From assembly GCA_034667465.1 (NCBI GenBank), contig JAXDJV010000006.1:1-33500 (forward strand): 33,500 nt of DNA, written 5' to 3'. The translations under genes and the position numbers were made by a program. Below are positions 10,150 through 17,759 of the stretch, piece by piece; position 1 is the stretch's first letter, and every line of letters starts with the position of its first letter. Origin of the DNA: JAOBAU01 sp034667465. Lineage in GTDB: Bacteria; Acidobacteriota; Thermoanaerobaculia; Gp7-AA8. Under the pieces are notes generated by a model that had not been told where the DNA came from, ran no database searches, and was given only the letters and a program-made list of their open reading frames with translations.

Positions 10150-11733
10150 CTACTTTACGACAAAGAGCTGCAGCCGCTCCGCCTCGCGCGAGATCCCAAA
10201 CGGCAGATAAAGAGGATAGCGGCGGCAGCCGGCAACCTCGTTCGCGTACCAGCTTGCCGCCGCGCCGCAGCTGACGGTCTGCACCGGCCAGCGCGCATCA
10301 CAGGTAACGTTGATCGCCGCGATCTGCGCGCCCGGCGCGAGCCGAAGCTCGCCGAGCGACGGGAAAGCGCGCGGCGCGGAAAGAACGAGATCGCCCGAGC
10401 GCAGCAGCGGCGGTTGCTTCACATCGATCATCGTTCCGCCGGCCTGCGTCGCGTACCACTGCAGGCCCCAGTGTCCGGCGAATCGGAAGTGGCGTCCGGC
10501 GAGTTTAGCGGCGACGTCGCGGTAGCAGTTCGCCGCCTCCGCATCGCCGATGGCGATCGCGATCGCGACACAGGCGCTGAGCACCAGTCCGATCTGCGCG
10601 AGCGGACGCGCGATCGAGCGCGCGGCCGGAGTCAGCAGGAGAATCGCCGGCAGCAGTGGAAAGACGTAGCGGACACCGATGAAGATCGTGATGATCTGAA
10701 ACGCAATGACGCTCGCCAGCCAGACCGCGGGGACGACCGCGCGCTCGGCGAGGACTGCCGCAAAGGCGCGCACGCCGAATGCGACGCCGAGCGCGAAGAG
10801 GATCGTCGACGCCGGCGAGTAGTCGAGCCGCAGCAGCGCGATGGCGAGGGCGACCAATCCCGCCGACAACGCGATGACCCACTCTTTGCCGCGCGACGCC
10901 ACGAACTGCCAGCCGATCGGGACGATCGCCAGTCCGGTGATCACGATCATCGAGATGACGGTGTCGACGATTCCGAAGTGCATGCCGCGCTTCGCGAGAT
11001 CGGCGAGCGTCTGCTCGAGATTGAAGCGCCGCTCGTTCGAGACGACCGCGAGGTGCATCGCGCCGTATTGCGCAAGCGTGAAGAGGTTCCAGACCGCGAG
11101 GCCGATGAGCGGTGACGCGGCGATGACGCCGAGCGCGCGACGCTTTTCCGGCGTCATATAAACGATCGCGGCCAGCACCGGAATCACCATCACACCGTTG
11201 TATTTGGCGAGCGCGACGAAGAAGCCGCAGGCGAACGCGGCCATCGCCGCACCGCGGCTGCCGCTCTCGCGATAACGCATCGCCGCCGCCGTCGCGCCGA
11301 GCATCAGCGCCAGCATCTCGATGTCCGGCATCACCACATGGCTGGCGATGAAGAACGCCGGCGACACGGCGAGCAGCGCCGGAAAGAGCGCGTCCGTCCG
11401 CCCAAGCGAACGTGCCAGCGAGCCGAACGCGAAGATCGCGGCGATCCCGCAGAGAACCGTCAGCGAATGCAGCGCGATCTCGCTCCAGCCGAAAAGCCGC
11501 GCCCAGGCGGCGAGGAGATACGGGACGAGCGGCGGGTTCGCGAGGATGTCGAACGCCGGTCGCGCGAATCCGGTCCAGTTGAAGTTGAAGCCGTAGGGAT
11601 CGAGCGGCGCGCGCGCGATCTGCTTCGCGATGGCGAGGATGTTGGTGTCATCGACGCGGAATGCGCCATTGAGAAAGGGAAGCTGTGCGAGGCCGAAGAG
11701 GACCCAAACTCCATGCTGAGCGAAGCGAAGCAT
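10150..11733 (-). CDS. GT-C fold membrane glycosyltransferase-like protein, start codon inside a REP-like repeat
   Basis: This is a protein of about 527 residues with roughly ten or more hydrophobic segments and an acidic pair in FRVDDTNILAIAKQ (Asp28–Asp29) after the first one, the GT-C arrangement. A further VMPDIEMLALM segment and a soluble C-terminal domain of about 110 residues follow. I chose ATG 11731–11733. The frame is open to 11781, but everything before LFGLAQLPF is encoded by an inverted repeat. The first seven codons (MLRFAQH) are the repeat arm itself. No other ATG is available near the conserved region, so the repeat seems to supply the start. Substrate is unknown. Confidence 0.7.
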   Translation of the reverse strand: MLRFAQHGVWVLFGLAQLPFLNGAFRVDDTNILAIAKQIARAPLDPYGFNFNWTGFARPAFDILANPPLVPYLLAAWARLFGWSEIALHSLTVLCGIAAIFAFGSLARSLGRTDALFPALLAVSPAFFIASHVVMPDIEMLALMLGATAAAMRYRESGSRGAAMAAFACGFFVALAKYNGVMVIPVLAAIVYMTPEKRRALGVIAASPLIGLAVWNLFTLAQYGAMHLAVVSNERRFNLEQTLADLAKRGMHFGIVDTVISMIVITGLAIVPIGWQFVASRGKEWVIALSAGLVALAIALLRLDYSPASTILFALGVAFGVRAFAAVLAERAVVPAVWLASVIAFQIITIFIGVRYVFPLLPAILLLTPAARSIARPLAQIGLVLSACVAIAIAIGDAEAANCYRDVAAKLAGRHFRFAGHWGLQWYATQAGGTMIDVKQPPLLRSGDLVLSAPRAFPSLGELRLAPGAQIAAINVTCDARWPVQTVSCGAAASWYANEVAGCRRYPLYLPFGISREAERLQLFVVK

Positions 11734-11824
11734 CAACGGTGCAGCAGCCGGGCGGTCCGTCACCGGCACAGCTCGTGGCACGCGCGCAGCTGACGGACCG
11801 CTGATCCTTCGCTGCGCTCAGGAT
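11713..11824. repeat. Inverted pair of REP-like palindromes
   Basis: Two related 21–24-nt palindromes face each other. The left arm 11713–11736 contains ATGCTGAGCGAAGCGAAGCA. The right arm 11801–11824, read on the opposite strand, gives ATCCTGAGCGCAGCGAAGGA. Nested inside is a perfect 11-bp inverted repeat (GCGGTCCGTCA at 11752–11762, TGACGGACCGC at 11791–11801). Each arm is itself an imperfect hairpin. The same GAGCGNAGCGA core recurs at 19384–19474, so this is a repeat family, arranged like a bacterial interspersed mosaic element. It occupies the gap between the cupin gene and the GT-C gene and enters the latter. Confidence 0.8.
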
Positions 11825-11835
11825 AAACGTCCAGG

Positions 11836-12198
11836 TCATTCATCGCGATGCACGGTGTCGGGCGAAAACGCCGGCAGACAGATCGCGACGTACTCCGCGC
11901 CGTCATCCTCCGGCGTCGAGTACTGCACCCACTCGCCGCGCGGCGTGATGATGGCCTGTCCCGCGCGAACGTCGGTCGCGCCGTCGCGCGTCGTAACGCG
12001 CAGCATTCCGCGCAGCACGAGCGTGTATTCGTCGAACTCCGGCGTCTGTCCGGGCTCGACCCAGCCGCCCGGACTCTTCATCCGCGCGACGCTCAGCGCG
12101 TCGGTGCGCGAGTTCACCCGCCCGACGAACTCCTCGATGATCTTCGGCTTGTTGCCGGCGGCCGCGATGACGGTCGGCTTTTCGATCAAAGTTGCCAT
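11836..12198 (-). CDS. Small cupin-domain protein
   Basis: This 120-residue single-domain cupin has a jelly-roll pattern: VARMKSPGGWVEPGQTPEFD (first motif), VLRGMLRVTTRDG, then AGQAIITPRGEWVQYSTPED (second motif). The usual metal-binding histidines are replaced in both motifs, so a classical metal site is doubtful. Similar small cupins are of unknown function, and some resemble EutQ-type proteins. The ATG at 12196–12198 lies six nucleotides after a heptamer-repeat palindrome that fills its whole upstream gap. No Shine-Dalgarno sequence is visible. Confidence 0.8.
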   Translation of the reverse strand: MATLIEKPTVIAAAGNKPKIIEEFVGRVNSRTDALSVARMKSPGGWVEPGQTPEFDEYTLVLRGMLRVTTRDGATDVRAGQAIITPRGEWVQYSTPEDDGAEYVAICLPAFSPDTVHRDE

Positions 12199-12204
12199 GG
12201 CGAA

Positions 12205-12279
12205 AAGGATGAAGGATGAGGGCTGAAGGATGAAAGAGGTTTCTTCACATTCAGCCTTCAGCCTTCATCCTTCATCCTT
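12205..12279. repeat. Palindromic 7-bp tandem repeat, AAGGATG units
   Basis: The left arm has AAGGATG, AAGGATG, AGGGCTG, AAGGATG (12205–12232). The right arm has CAGCCTT, CAGCCTT, CATCCTT, CATCCTT (12252–12279). Read on the other strand, the right arm is AAGGATG twice and AAGGCTG twice, so the arms pair over about 28 bp with two imperfect units. The repeat fills the gap between the DUF4186 gene and the cupin gene. Its right arm encodes the last five residues (MKDEG) and the stop codon of the DUF4186 protein. Confidence 0.9.
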
Positions 12280-12620
12280 CGAGCAAGCCACGCTTCGATC
12301 ACGCGCAGCACGTAATCCTTCTGTTCGGCGGTCAGCGCTTCGCCGCGTGCGATCTCGTGCGTCTTCTCGAGACAGCCGCGACAGCAGGTCGCCGTCGCGT
12401 GCTGCGCGACAAAGATCGGATGGTTGCGCCACGGCGTCTGCCGTCCGTCGTTCTTCGGATTCGCCGGCGCGAGCCGTTGCTCGATGAAGTCGCGTCCCTG
12501 CTTCATCACGCTCTGCAGTCCCCACGTCTCGAGATACGCACGCTCTTTTCCTTCGAGCCGGAACTTCCGGCGAAAAGCGGAGCGCCCGAGGCGATGGAAG
12601 ACTTCGTCGAGATCGATCAT
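12258..12620 (-). CDS. DUF4186 family protein
   Basis: This 120-residue soluble protein has the characteristic DUF4186 blocks: RSAFRRKFRLEGKERAYL near residues 13–30, DFIEQRLAPANPKNDGRQTP (44–63), and HPIFVAQHATATCCRGCLEK (67–86). The paired Cys and His residues could bind a metal. The family's biochemical function is not known to me. It starts with ATG at 12618–12620, overlapping the zinc-ribbon gene stop by 4 nt (ATGA), so the two small cysteine-rich proteins are translationally coupled. The C-terminal MKDEG and the stop come from a heptamer repeat, which probably extended or replaced the original tail. Confidence 0.85.
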   Translation of the reverse strand: MIDLDEVFHRLGRSAFRRKFRLEGKERAYLETWGLQSVMKQGRDFIEQRLAPANPKNDGRQTPWRNHPIFVAQHATATCCRGCLEKTHEIARGEALTAEQKDYVLRVIEAWLARRMKDEG

Positions 12621-13138
12621 CGCGCCGTGTGCGCGTCGCTCTCCTCGCGAAGGAAGGCCAGCGCCTCCGAACGTCGTGGATGCGAACGGAGCGTATCGGC
12701 GAGCTGCGCGAGTTTCTCGTACAACTCGTCGCCGAAATCTTCCTTCGCCGATTCGAGATGCGCGGCGCGGCTGCGGATCCGCCGCTGCTTCGCCTGCCAC
12801 TCGCGGCTCCAGAACTGCGGCAGCTCATCGACCAGATGCTCTTCGGTGACGCGCCGCCATTCGCCGCGATCGAACCAGACACCGAAACAGCTCGCACAGC
12901 GCTCGAGCGTGAACGGCGTCGCGGCGTCGATCCGCGCGCGGCTCATGATGCCGTGTCCGTTCGGGCACATTCCGTTGCGCCCGTCGATCCCCGCCTGCGG
13001 CTCGACTTCGGCGACAGCCTCCTCGATCAGGCGCGGCACTTCGTACATCGGCATCCACATTCCACCGCACGCCGCGCACGCTGCCGCGCCGTTCCGGCGC
13101 TCGTCGAGACTCTCGTTTTCACACTTCGGACATTTCAT
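12617..13138 (-). CDS. TFIIB-type zinc-ribbon protein
   Basis: This protein of about 173 residues has two zinc-ribbon modules. MKCPKCEN with CAACGGMW (Cys3, Cys6, Cys21, Cys24) is the first. MCPNGHGIM with RCASCFGVWFDRGEW (Cys58, His62 or nearby, Cys81, Cys84) is the second. Both follow the zf-TFIIB pattern of ribbon plus a Gly-Trp-aspartate stretch. A charged helical C-terminal part follows. ATG codons at 13142–13144 (MRMKCPKC) and 13136–13138 (MKCPKC) are both possible. I took the latter because families of this type begin MKCP. Function is unknown; nucleic-acid or protein binding is likely. Confidence 0.75.
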   Translation of the reverse strand: MKCPKCENESLDERRNGAAACAACGGMWMPMYEVPRLIEEAVAEVEPQAGIDGRNGMCPNGHGIMSRARIDAATPFTLERCASCFGVWFDRGEWRRVTEEHLVDELPQFWSREWQAKQRRIRSRAAHLESAKEDFGDELYEKLAQLADTLRSHPRRSEALAFLREESDAHTAR

Positions 13139-13174
13139 TCGCATCGGCGGTGAATACCACTGGCATTCCTCTTG

Positions 13175-14227
13175 ATGCAATTGCCGTTCGTGAAACGGAT
13201 CTTCTTTCTCGCGCTCCTCCTTCCTCTCGCGCTCCGCGCCGACGATCTCATCCCTCTCAACGATCTGGGGCCGCGCGATTACCACTGGGGCTACGTCGGC
13301 GGGCTCTGGGACAACGGCGGCAATGAGATGGATGCCGATCACCGCGCCAACGGCCTGCGGCGCGCGAGTCTCATCCAGCCGCTCGACGCAGACGGCAAGC
13401 CGTCGCCGAACGGGAAGATCGTCTTCATCGGCGCCGGTTTCGGCGAGACCGCCCGAATCATGTGCACGACCGTAGCGTTCAGCAGTGATTGCGAAACCGG
13501 TTCGCTGATGTCGATGGCGAAGAACGATCCGCGCGTGAATCACCAATCGCTCGTCTTCGTGAACGCCGCGCGCGAAGGCTACGACGCATCGTGGTGGTTC
13601 TGGCCGTTCCTCCCGAACTACACGCGCATCAACAAGTCAGTGCTGCTGCCGGCCGGCGTGACGGAAAAACAGGTGCAGGTGGCGTGGATCCAGATGGTGA
13701 CGAACAGCCCCGAAGATCCGCCGCTGCCGATTCAGTACGCCGATGCGTATCGACTGAAGGCCGGCGTCGCGCAGGCGCTGCGCTCGATGAAAGAGCATTA
13801 TCCGAATCTGCAGGTCGCGTATCTGTCGAGCCGCGTTTACGGCGGTTACAGCACTTCGAACTGGAATCCGGAACCGTACGCGTACGAGAACGGATTGACG
13901 ATCCGCTGGATGGTCGTCGGGCAGCAAATCATGATGCGGCAGGGCGGCGAGTACTGGGACACGCGCATCGGCGATCTGAATTACGAGAAGGGAATCGCGC
14001 CGTGGATCGCGTGGGGACCGTATCTCTGGGCGAACGGCACGACGCCGCGCTCCGACGGACTGACGTGGCAGCGCGAGGACTTTCTGGCGAACGGCGAGTC
14101 GCTGTCAGAACAGGGAGCGCACAAAGCGGCGTCGCTGCTCTTCGATTTCCTGCTGCACGAGCCGACAGCGACGAACTGGTTTCTCGATCCGTCGATGGCG
14201 ACCAAGTCACGCGTCGCGCGTCACTGA
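13175..14227 (+). CDS. Secreted SGNH-hydrolase-like protein
   Basis: This protein of about 350 residues begins with a signal peptide (KRIFFLALLLPLALRA, then a probable cleavage near residue 20). The segments GKIVFIGAGFGETAR (about 80–94), SLVFVNAAREGYDASWW, LQVAYLSSRVYGGYST and LSEQGAHKAASLLFDFLLHE resemble a divergent SGNH/GDSL-like esterase fold. The last segment carries the His expected near the C-terminus. I cannot identify a full Ser-Gly-Asn-His set, so activity is uncertain. The frame is open from TTG 13172, but ATG 13175 is more plausible. There is no Shine-Dalgarno sequence, and only about 30 nt separate it from the divergent zinc-ribbon gene. Its end overlaps the convergent gene by 7 nt. 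Confidence 0.55.
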   Translation: MQLPFVKRIFFLALLLPLALRADDLIPLNDLGPRDYHWGYVGGLWDNGGNEMDADHRANGLRRASLIQPLDADGKPSPNGKIVFIGAGFGETARIMCTTVAFSSDCETGSLMSMAKNDPRVNHQSLVFVNAAREGYDASWWFWPFLPNYTRINKSVLLPAGVTEKQVQVAWIQMVTNSPEDPPLPIQYADAYRLKAGVAQALRSMKEHYPNLQVAYLSSRVYGGYSTSNWNPEPYAYENGLTIRWMVVGQQIMMRQGGEYWDTRIGDLNYEKGIAPWIAWGPYLWANGTTPRSDGLTWQREDFLANGESLSEQGAHKAASLLFDFLLHEPTATNWFLDPSMATKSRVARH

Positions 14228-16002
14228 CGAAGCGCGACGGTGAAGCGTCCGACGCGTTCGCGCTTCGGGTAATGCGCATCGACCCATGCGAAGAGCCACG
14301 GCACGCGCAGCTCGTTCGGAACGCCGTCGAACTGATCGACTTCCGGCATCCCTTCGACGATGACGCAGGCCGGCGGCGTGCGCGCGAGCTGCTGCATCGC
14401 CTCGTCGCGCAGCGCCGGCGCGGAAAGCATGGCGACGTCGAAGCAGCGAAGCGACGGACGCCGCTGCAGCAGGTAATAGAGCGCGCGCTCGTTTGAGAGA
14501 TCGAGGATCGGCTCGTCGTTCGGAGCAACGCGCGCGAGCAGACCGTTCAGCGCTGCAAGTTCGTCGGCGTTCTGCTGCGTCGTGTAGATCTCCTTCCCTG
14601 TTTTGAACGGATACGCGACGAGTCCTTCGTGCTTCTGTCGTCCGCCCCAGTCGGCAAGCAGCTTCGCGCCGGCGGTGACGTTCGGAATCAGCTCGAGATA
14701 AATGACGAGCGGAATCGCGAGCACGATCGCCGCGATGCGACGCTTCGCAATCAGCAGCGGCTCGATGATGAAGGCGACGATGGCGACGCCGAGCAGCGGA
14801 ATGGCGAAGCGCAAATGCGACCAGCCGGCGCGGCCGCTCGCCGTGCGGAACGCGACCAGCGAGAGAACGCCGACGATAAGCAGTCGCGCCGCGGCTTCGC
14901 GTTCAGCGCGTGCCCGCGCGCGCAACGCGAGGAGCAGGAGCAGCGTGTAGAAAATCGGCGGGAGGTAGTAGCGCGCGGTTTCCCAGCTGAGCGTCGACGG
15001 CGCCGGCAGCGACCAGACCGCGTCGATCGCGCGCGGGATGATGACGAACGAGTCGACGACGAACTGCGCGAGATCGGCGCGAAGCGCGAGAAGAATCGCG
15101 ATCGGCATCGCGATCGCGGCGACGATCACGATGGCGACCCGCTTCGCAGGAAGCGGCTTCGCTTCGAGCTGCGCGATTCGCATCAGGACGAACGCGATCG
15201 TCGTTCCGGCCAGCGCGTACGAGCCGACGTCGAGACTCCAGAGCAGACCGAGCGTCGAGGCACCGAATGCGAGGAGCAGCGCTCGTGCTCGACCGTCCCG
15301 CGCGTAGCGCAACAGTCCGAGCGCGGCGAGCAGCAACGGCGCGAGTCGCGCGTACGGAAACACCGGCACCTGCCCGGCTCCGAGCGCGCAAAGCGACGCG
15401 AAGACGGCGAATGCGACGCCGGTCGTGGTCGCGCAAAGCTCCGCGGCGATTGCTGCAAGGAGCGCCAGCGTTGCGGCGTCGAGAATCGTCGAGACGCGGC
15501 GAACGCGGAATGGCGATGGCGGATCGCCGAGTGCGAGCGCGTCGAGACCGCCGTCGACGCCGAGTCCGTGCAGCACGAAGTAATCGCGATACGGACGCGC
15601 GCCGGAATGGAGCAGGAACGCCGGCGTCAGATGCTCGCCGTCGTGAAACGGATCGAGCGGAACGTACGGATGGTCGTGGATGAAACACATCAACACGAAG
15701 GTGATGAGGGCGATCGGCCAGACCCGATGTTTCTCCCGAGCGGCCGCCGGGTCGCCGGCTTCGGCGCGGCTCGCGGCAAGCGCGGCGATCAATCCACCGA
15801 TCAGCGCACCGCAAACCAGCGCGACGATCACGAAGTAGTCGAACGACTTCGGATACCGCGCGAGCGTCAGCACGCCGACGCCGCCGGAGGGCGGTCCGAA
15901 TGCGCCACGCGCCAGCGGAGCGAGCGCGCCGGCGATGGCGGCGCCGATGAAAGCGCCGAGCGCGAGAAGCGCCGGCGAGGAGCGAGCGAGTCGGTTGCGC
16001 AA
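14221..16002 (-). CDS. Polytopic membrane protein, probable GT-C glycosyltransferase-like
   Basis: This 593-residue protein has 11 or more hydrophobic segments and a C-terminal soluble part. The segment HDHPYVPLDPFHDGEHLTPA, followed by GARPYRDYFVLHGLG, lies after the third membrane helix. This acidic and His-rich loop followed by PYRDYF is like those seen in several GT-C transferases and O-antigen-type membrane enzymes. The start is a TTG at 16000–16002; no in-frame ATG is near. A TACAAT −10 element lies 8 nt upstream, which fits a leaderless transcript. The 3' end overlaps the convergent SGNH-like gene by 7 nt. Precise function is unknown. Confidence 0.6.
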   Translation of the reverse strand: MRNRLARSSPALLALGAFIGAAIAGALAPLARGAFGPPSGGVGVLTLARYPKSFDYFVIVALVCGALIGGLIAALAASRAEAGDPAAAREKHRVWPIALITFVLMCFIHDHPYVPLDPFHDGEHLTPAFLLHSGARPYRDYFVLHGLGVDGGLDALALGDPPSPFRVRRVSTILDAATLALLAAIAAELCATTTGVAFAVFASLCALGAGQVPVFPYARLAPLLLAALGLLRYARDGRARALLLAFGASTLGLLWSLDVGSYALAGTTIAFVLMRIAQLEAKPLPAKRVAIVIVAAIAMPIAILLALRADLAQFVVDSFVIIPRAIDAVWSLPAPSTLSWETARYYLPPIFYTLLLLLALRARARAEREAAARLLIVGVLSLVAFRTASGRAGWSHLRFAIPLLGVAIVAFIIEPLLIAKRRIAAIVLAIPLVIYLELIPNVTAGAKLLADWGGRQKHEGLVAYPFKTGKEIYTTQQNADELAALNGLLARVAPNDEPILDLSNERALYYLLQRRPSLRCFDVAMLSAPALRDEAMQQLARTPPACVIVEGMPEVDQFDGVPNELRVPWLFAWVDAHYPKRERVGRFTVALRQ

Positions 16003-16037
16003 GCGGCGCGATTGTAGCCGTACACTACCGCCCGCTC
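16003..16037. promoter_or_regulatory. 35-bp divergent promoter region
   Basis: Between two divergent genes the minus strand carries TACAAT (16011–16016), ending 8 nt before the TTG start at 16002. The plus strand carries TACACT (16021–16026), ending 11 nt before the ATG at 16038. Both fit the TANNNT form of a −10 element. No good −35 is visible for either. Transcripts would begin at or within a few nucleotides of the start codons. This is inferred from sequence only. Confidence 0.5.
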
Positions 16038-17759
16038 ATGCGCCGCTCGCGACACGCTCCCGCTCCCGCCGCACCCGTTCACGCTCCGTTGGCACCAGTC
16101 ACCGCAGCGCCGTGGGCGGTGCGCGAATGGGGAATCGTCGCCGCGCTCGTCGCGCTGACCGCGATCGTTTTCGGGCAACTCGTAACGCATCAGCTGCTGT
16201 TCGGCGACGACGTGCTGTTGCGCACCACGAACTGGTGGCAACCGTTGGCGACGCTGTTCACGAAAATCGGGCTCGCACCATTCGGCACGAACGTCGCGCT
16301 GCACGTCGCATCGACCATCGTGTTGTTCATCGCACTGCGCAAACTGACCGGTGCGACCGGACGGAGCGCGTTCGTCGCCGCGCTCTTCGCCGTGCATCCG
16401 ATGCACGTCGAAACGGTTGCGCGACTCGCAGAGCAGAAGCAGCTCCTCGCTACGCTCTTCGCGCTGCTCACAATCCTCGCGTACGCGCAGCGGCGAATGC
16501 TCTTCGTCGCGATTGCGTTCGCGGCCTCACTGCTGTGCGATCCAACGTATGTCGCGCTTCCGCTGCTGTTGCTGCTGCTCGACTGGTGGCCGCTCGGCCG
16601 TTTTCGCGACGATCGCGACCTGAAGCCTCTTCTGATGGAGAAGCTGCCGCTGTTCGGCCTCTCGATCGCCGGCGCCGCTGTCGCGGTGATGAATGGCTGG
16701 AGCGCGCCGCCGATCGCCAACGCCCTGGCGTCGTACACGCGCTTCATCGGCCGATTCATCGCACCGACCGATCTCGCGATGCCGTATCCGCCACAGACGA
16801 TTCCGTCGTCGAGCGCCTTCGGCGCGAGCATCCTGCTCCTGTTGATCTCGTTCGCGGCGATCGCCGTTCGCCGTTCGCTGCCGTGGCTCGCGACCGGCTG
16901 GTTCTGGTTCGTCATCGCTCTCACCGGCGCACAAACATTCGCCGATCGCTACAGCTACTTCTCGTACATCGGCCTCGCAATCATCGTGGCCTGGGCGGGC
17001 GCGATACTGCCGCGCACGATCGCCGCGATCGCTGCCGCCATCGTGATCATCGCCTGCGCGGCGACGTCGTTTCATCAGGCGTCGTACTGGCAAAACAACG
17101 AGACGCTCTACTCGCACACGATCGCGGTCACGCCACCGAATGCGAACGCCGAGTACGCGCTCGGCGCTTCACTTCGCACGAGCGATCCGGAACGCGCCGT
17201 CGAACATCTGCAACGAGCGCTCGAGATCGAGGCGGTCGCAATGCGCGCCGATCGAAACGAGCGTCCGATCTGGCTCGCGCAGGCGTATGCCGATATCGCC
17301 ACGGCATTCATGGCGCAGGGCGAAAGGTTGCCGGCAGGCGGCGAGCGGACGAATTTTCTGCGGGGGTCGATCGGTGCGTCGCGCCGCGCGCTGGCCATCA
17401 ACGCGAACATCGGCGAGGCGAAGGCGATCATCGCGCGGGCCGAAAAACTTCTCGCTGCCGATCCGCATTCGGCGCGCGACTCGCACCTGAACGCCGGCAC
17501 GCTCATGGCGCAGCAGGGACGCACCGCCGATGCCATCGCCGAGTTCCGTAAAGCGGTCGAAGCCGACGCGAGCTCGGTGGAGTCGCACGTCTACCTCGCC
17601 CTCGGCCTGCTGCAGGCGAATCAGAAAGACGAAGCGCGCGCCGAACTGGCGGCGGCCAAAACCATCAACGGTTCAGTCGCGAACGAAGTCCTGACGAAAA
17701 CCCTGCAGCTACCGCCGAGCCCCGCGAACTTCGACAGCTTCACGTCGCGAATTCGTTAG
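16038..17759 (+). CDS. TMTC-like membrane protein with C-terminal TPR repeats
   Basis: This is a 573-residue protein. About ten membrane helices (residues roughly 30–350) contain the GDDVLLRTTNWWQPL loop and the conserved AALFAVHPMHVETVARLAEQ motif. That motif marks the bacterial relatives of TMTC O-mannosyltransferases (GT-C). The C-terminal third (about 370–560) consists of tetratricopeptide repeats such as SHLNAGTLMAQQGRTADAIA. The arrangement suggests a membrane protein that modifies or binds secreted proteins, but an actual transferase activity is not established for most bacterial members. The gene runs divergently from the membrane gene at 14221–16002, 35 bp away. It shares a 4-nt overlapping end with the convergent SDR gene. 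Confidence 0.75.
   Translation: MRRSRHAPAPAAPVHAPLAPVTAAPWAVREWGIVAALVALTAIVFGQLVTHQLLFGDDVLLRTTNWWQPLATLFTKIGLAPFGTNVALHVASTIVLFIALRKLTGATGRSAFVAALFAVHPMHVETVARLAEQKQLLATLFALLTILAYAQRRMLFVAIAFAASLLCDPTYVALPLLLLLLDWWPLGRFRDDRDLKPLLMEKLPLFGLSIAGAAVAVMNGWSAPPIANALASYTRFIGRFIAPTDLAMPYPPQTIPSSSAFGASILLLLISFAAIAVRRSLPWLATGWFWFVIALTGAQTFADRYSYFSYIGLAIIVAWAGAILPRTIAAIAAAIVIIACAATSFHQASYWQNNETLYSHTIAVTPPNANAEYALGASLRTSDPERAVEHLQRALEIEAVAMRADRNERPIWLAQAYADIATAFMAQGERLPAGGERTNFLRGSIGASRRALAINANIGEAKAIIARAEKLLAADPHSARDSHLNAGTLMAQQGRTADAIAEFRKAVEADASSVESHVYLALGLLQANQKDEARAELAAAKTINGSVANEVLTKTLQLPPSPANFDSFTSRIR

Noticed and set aside
14629..16017. Plus-strand 462-codon frame opposite the membrane gene
   Set aside because: Composition is dominated by Arg, Asp and Glu, as expected from the complement of a hydrophobic GC-rich gene. 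There are no domains.
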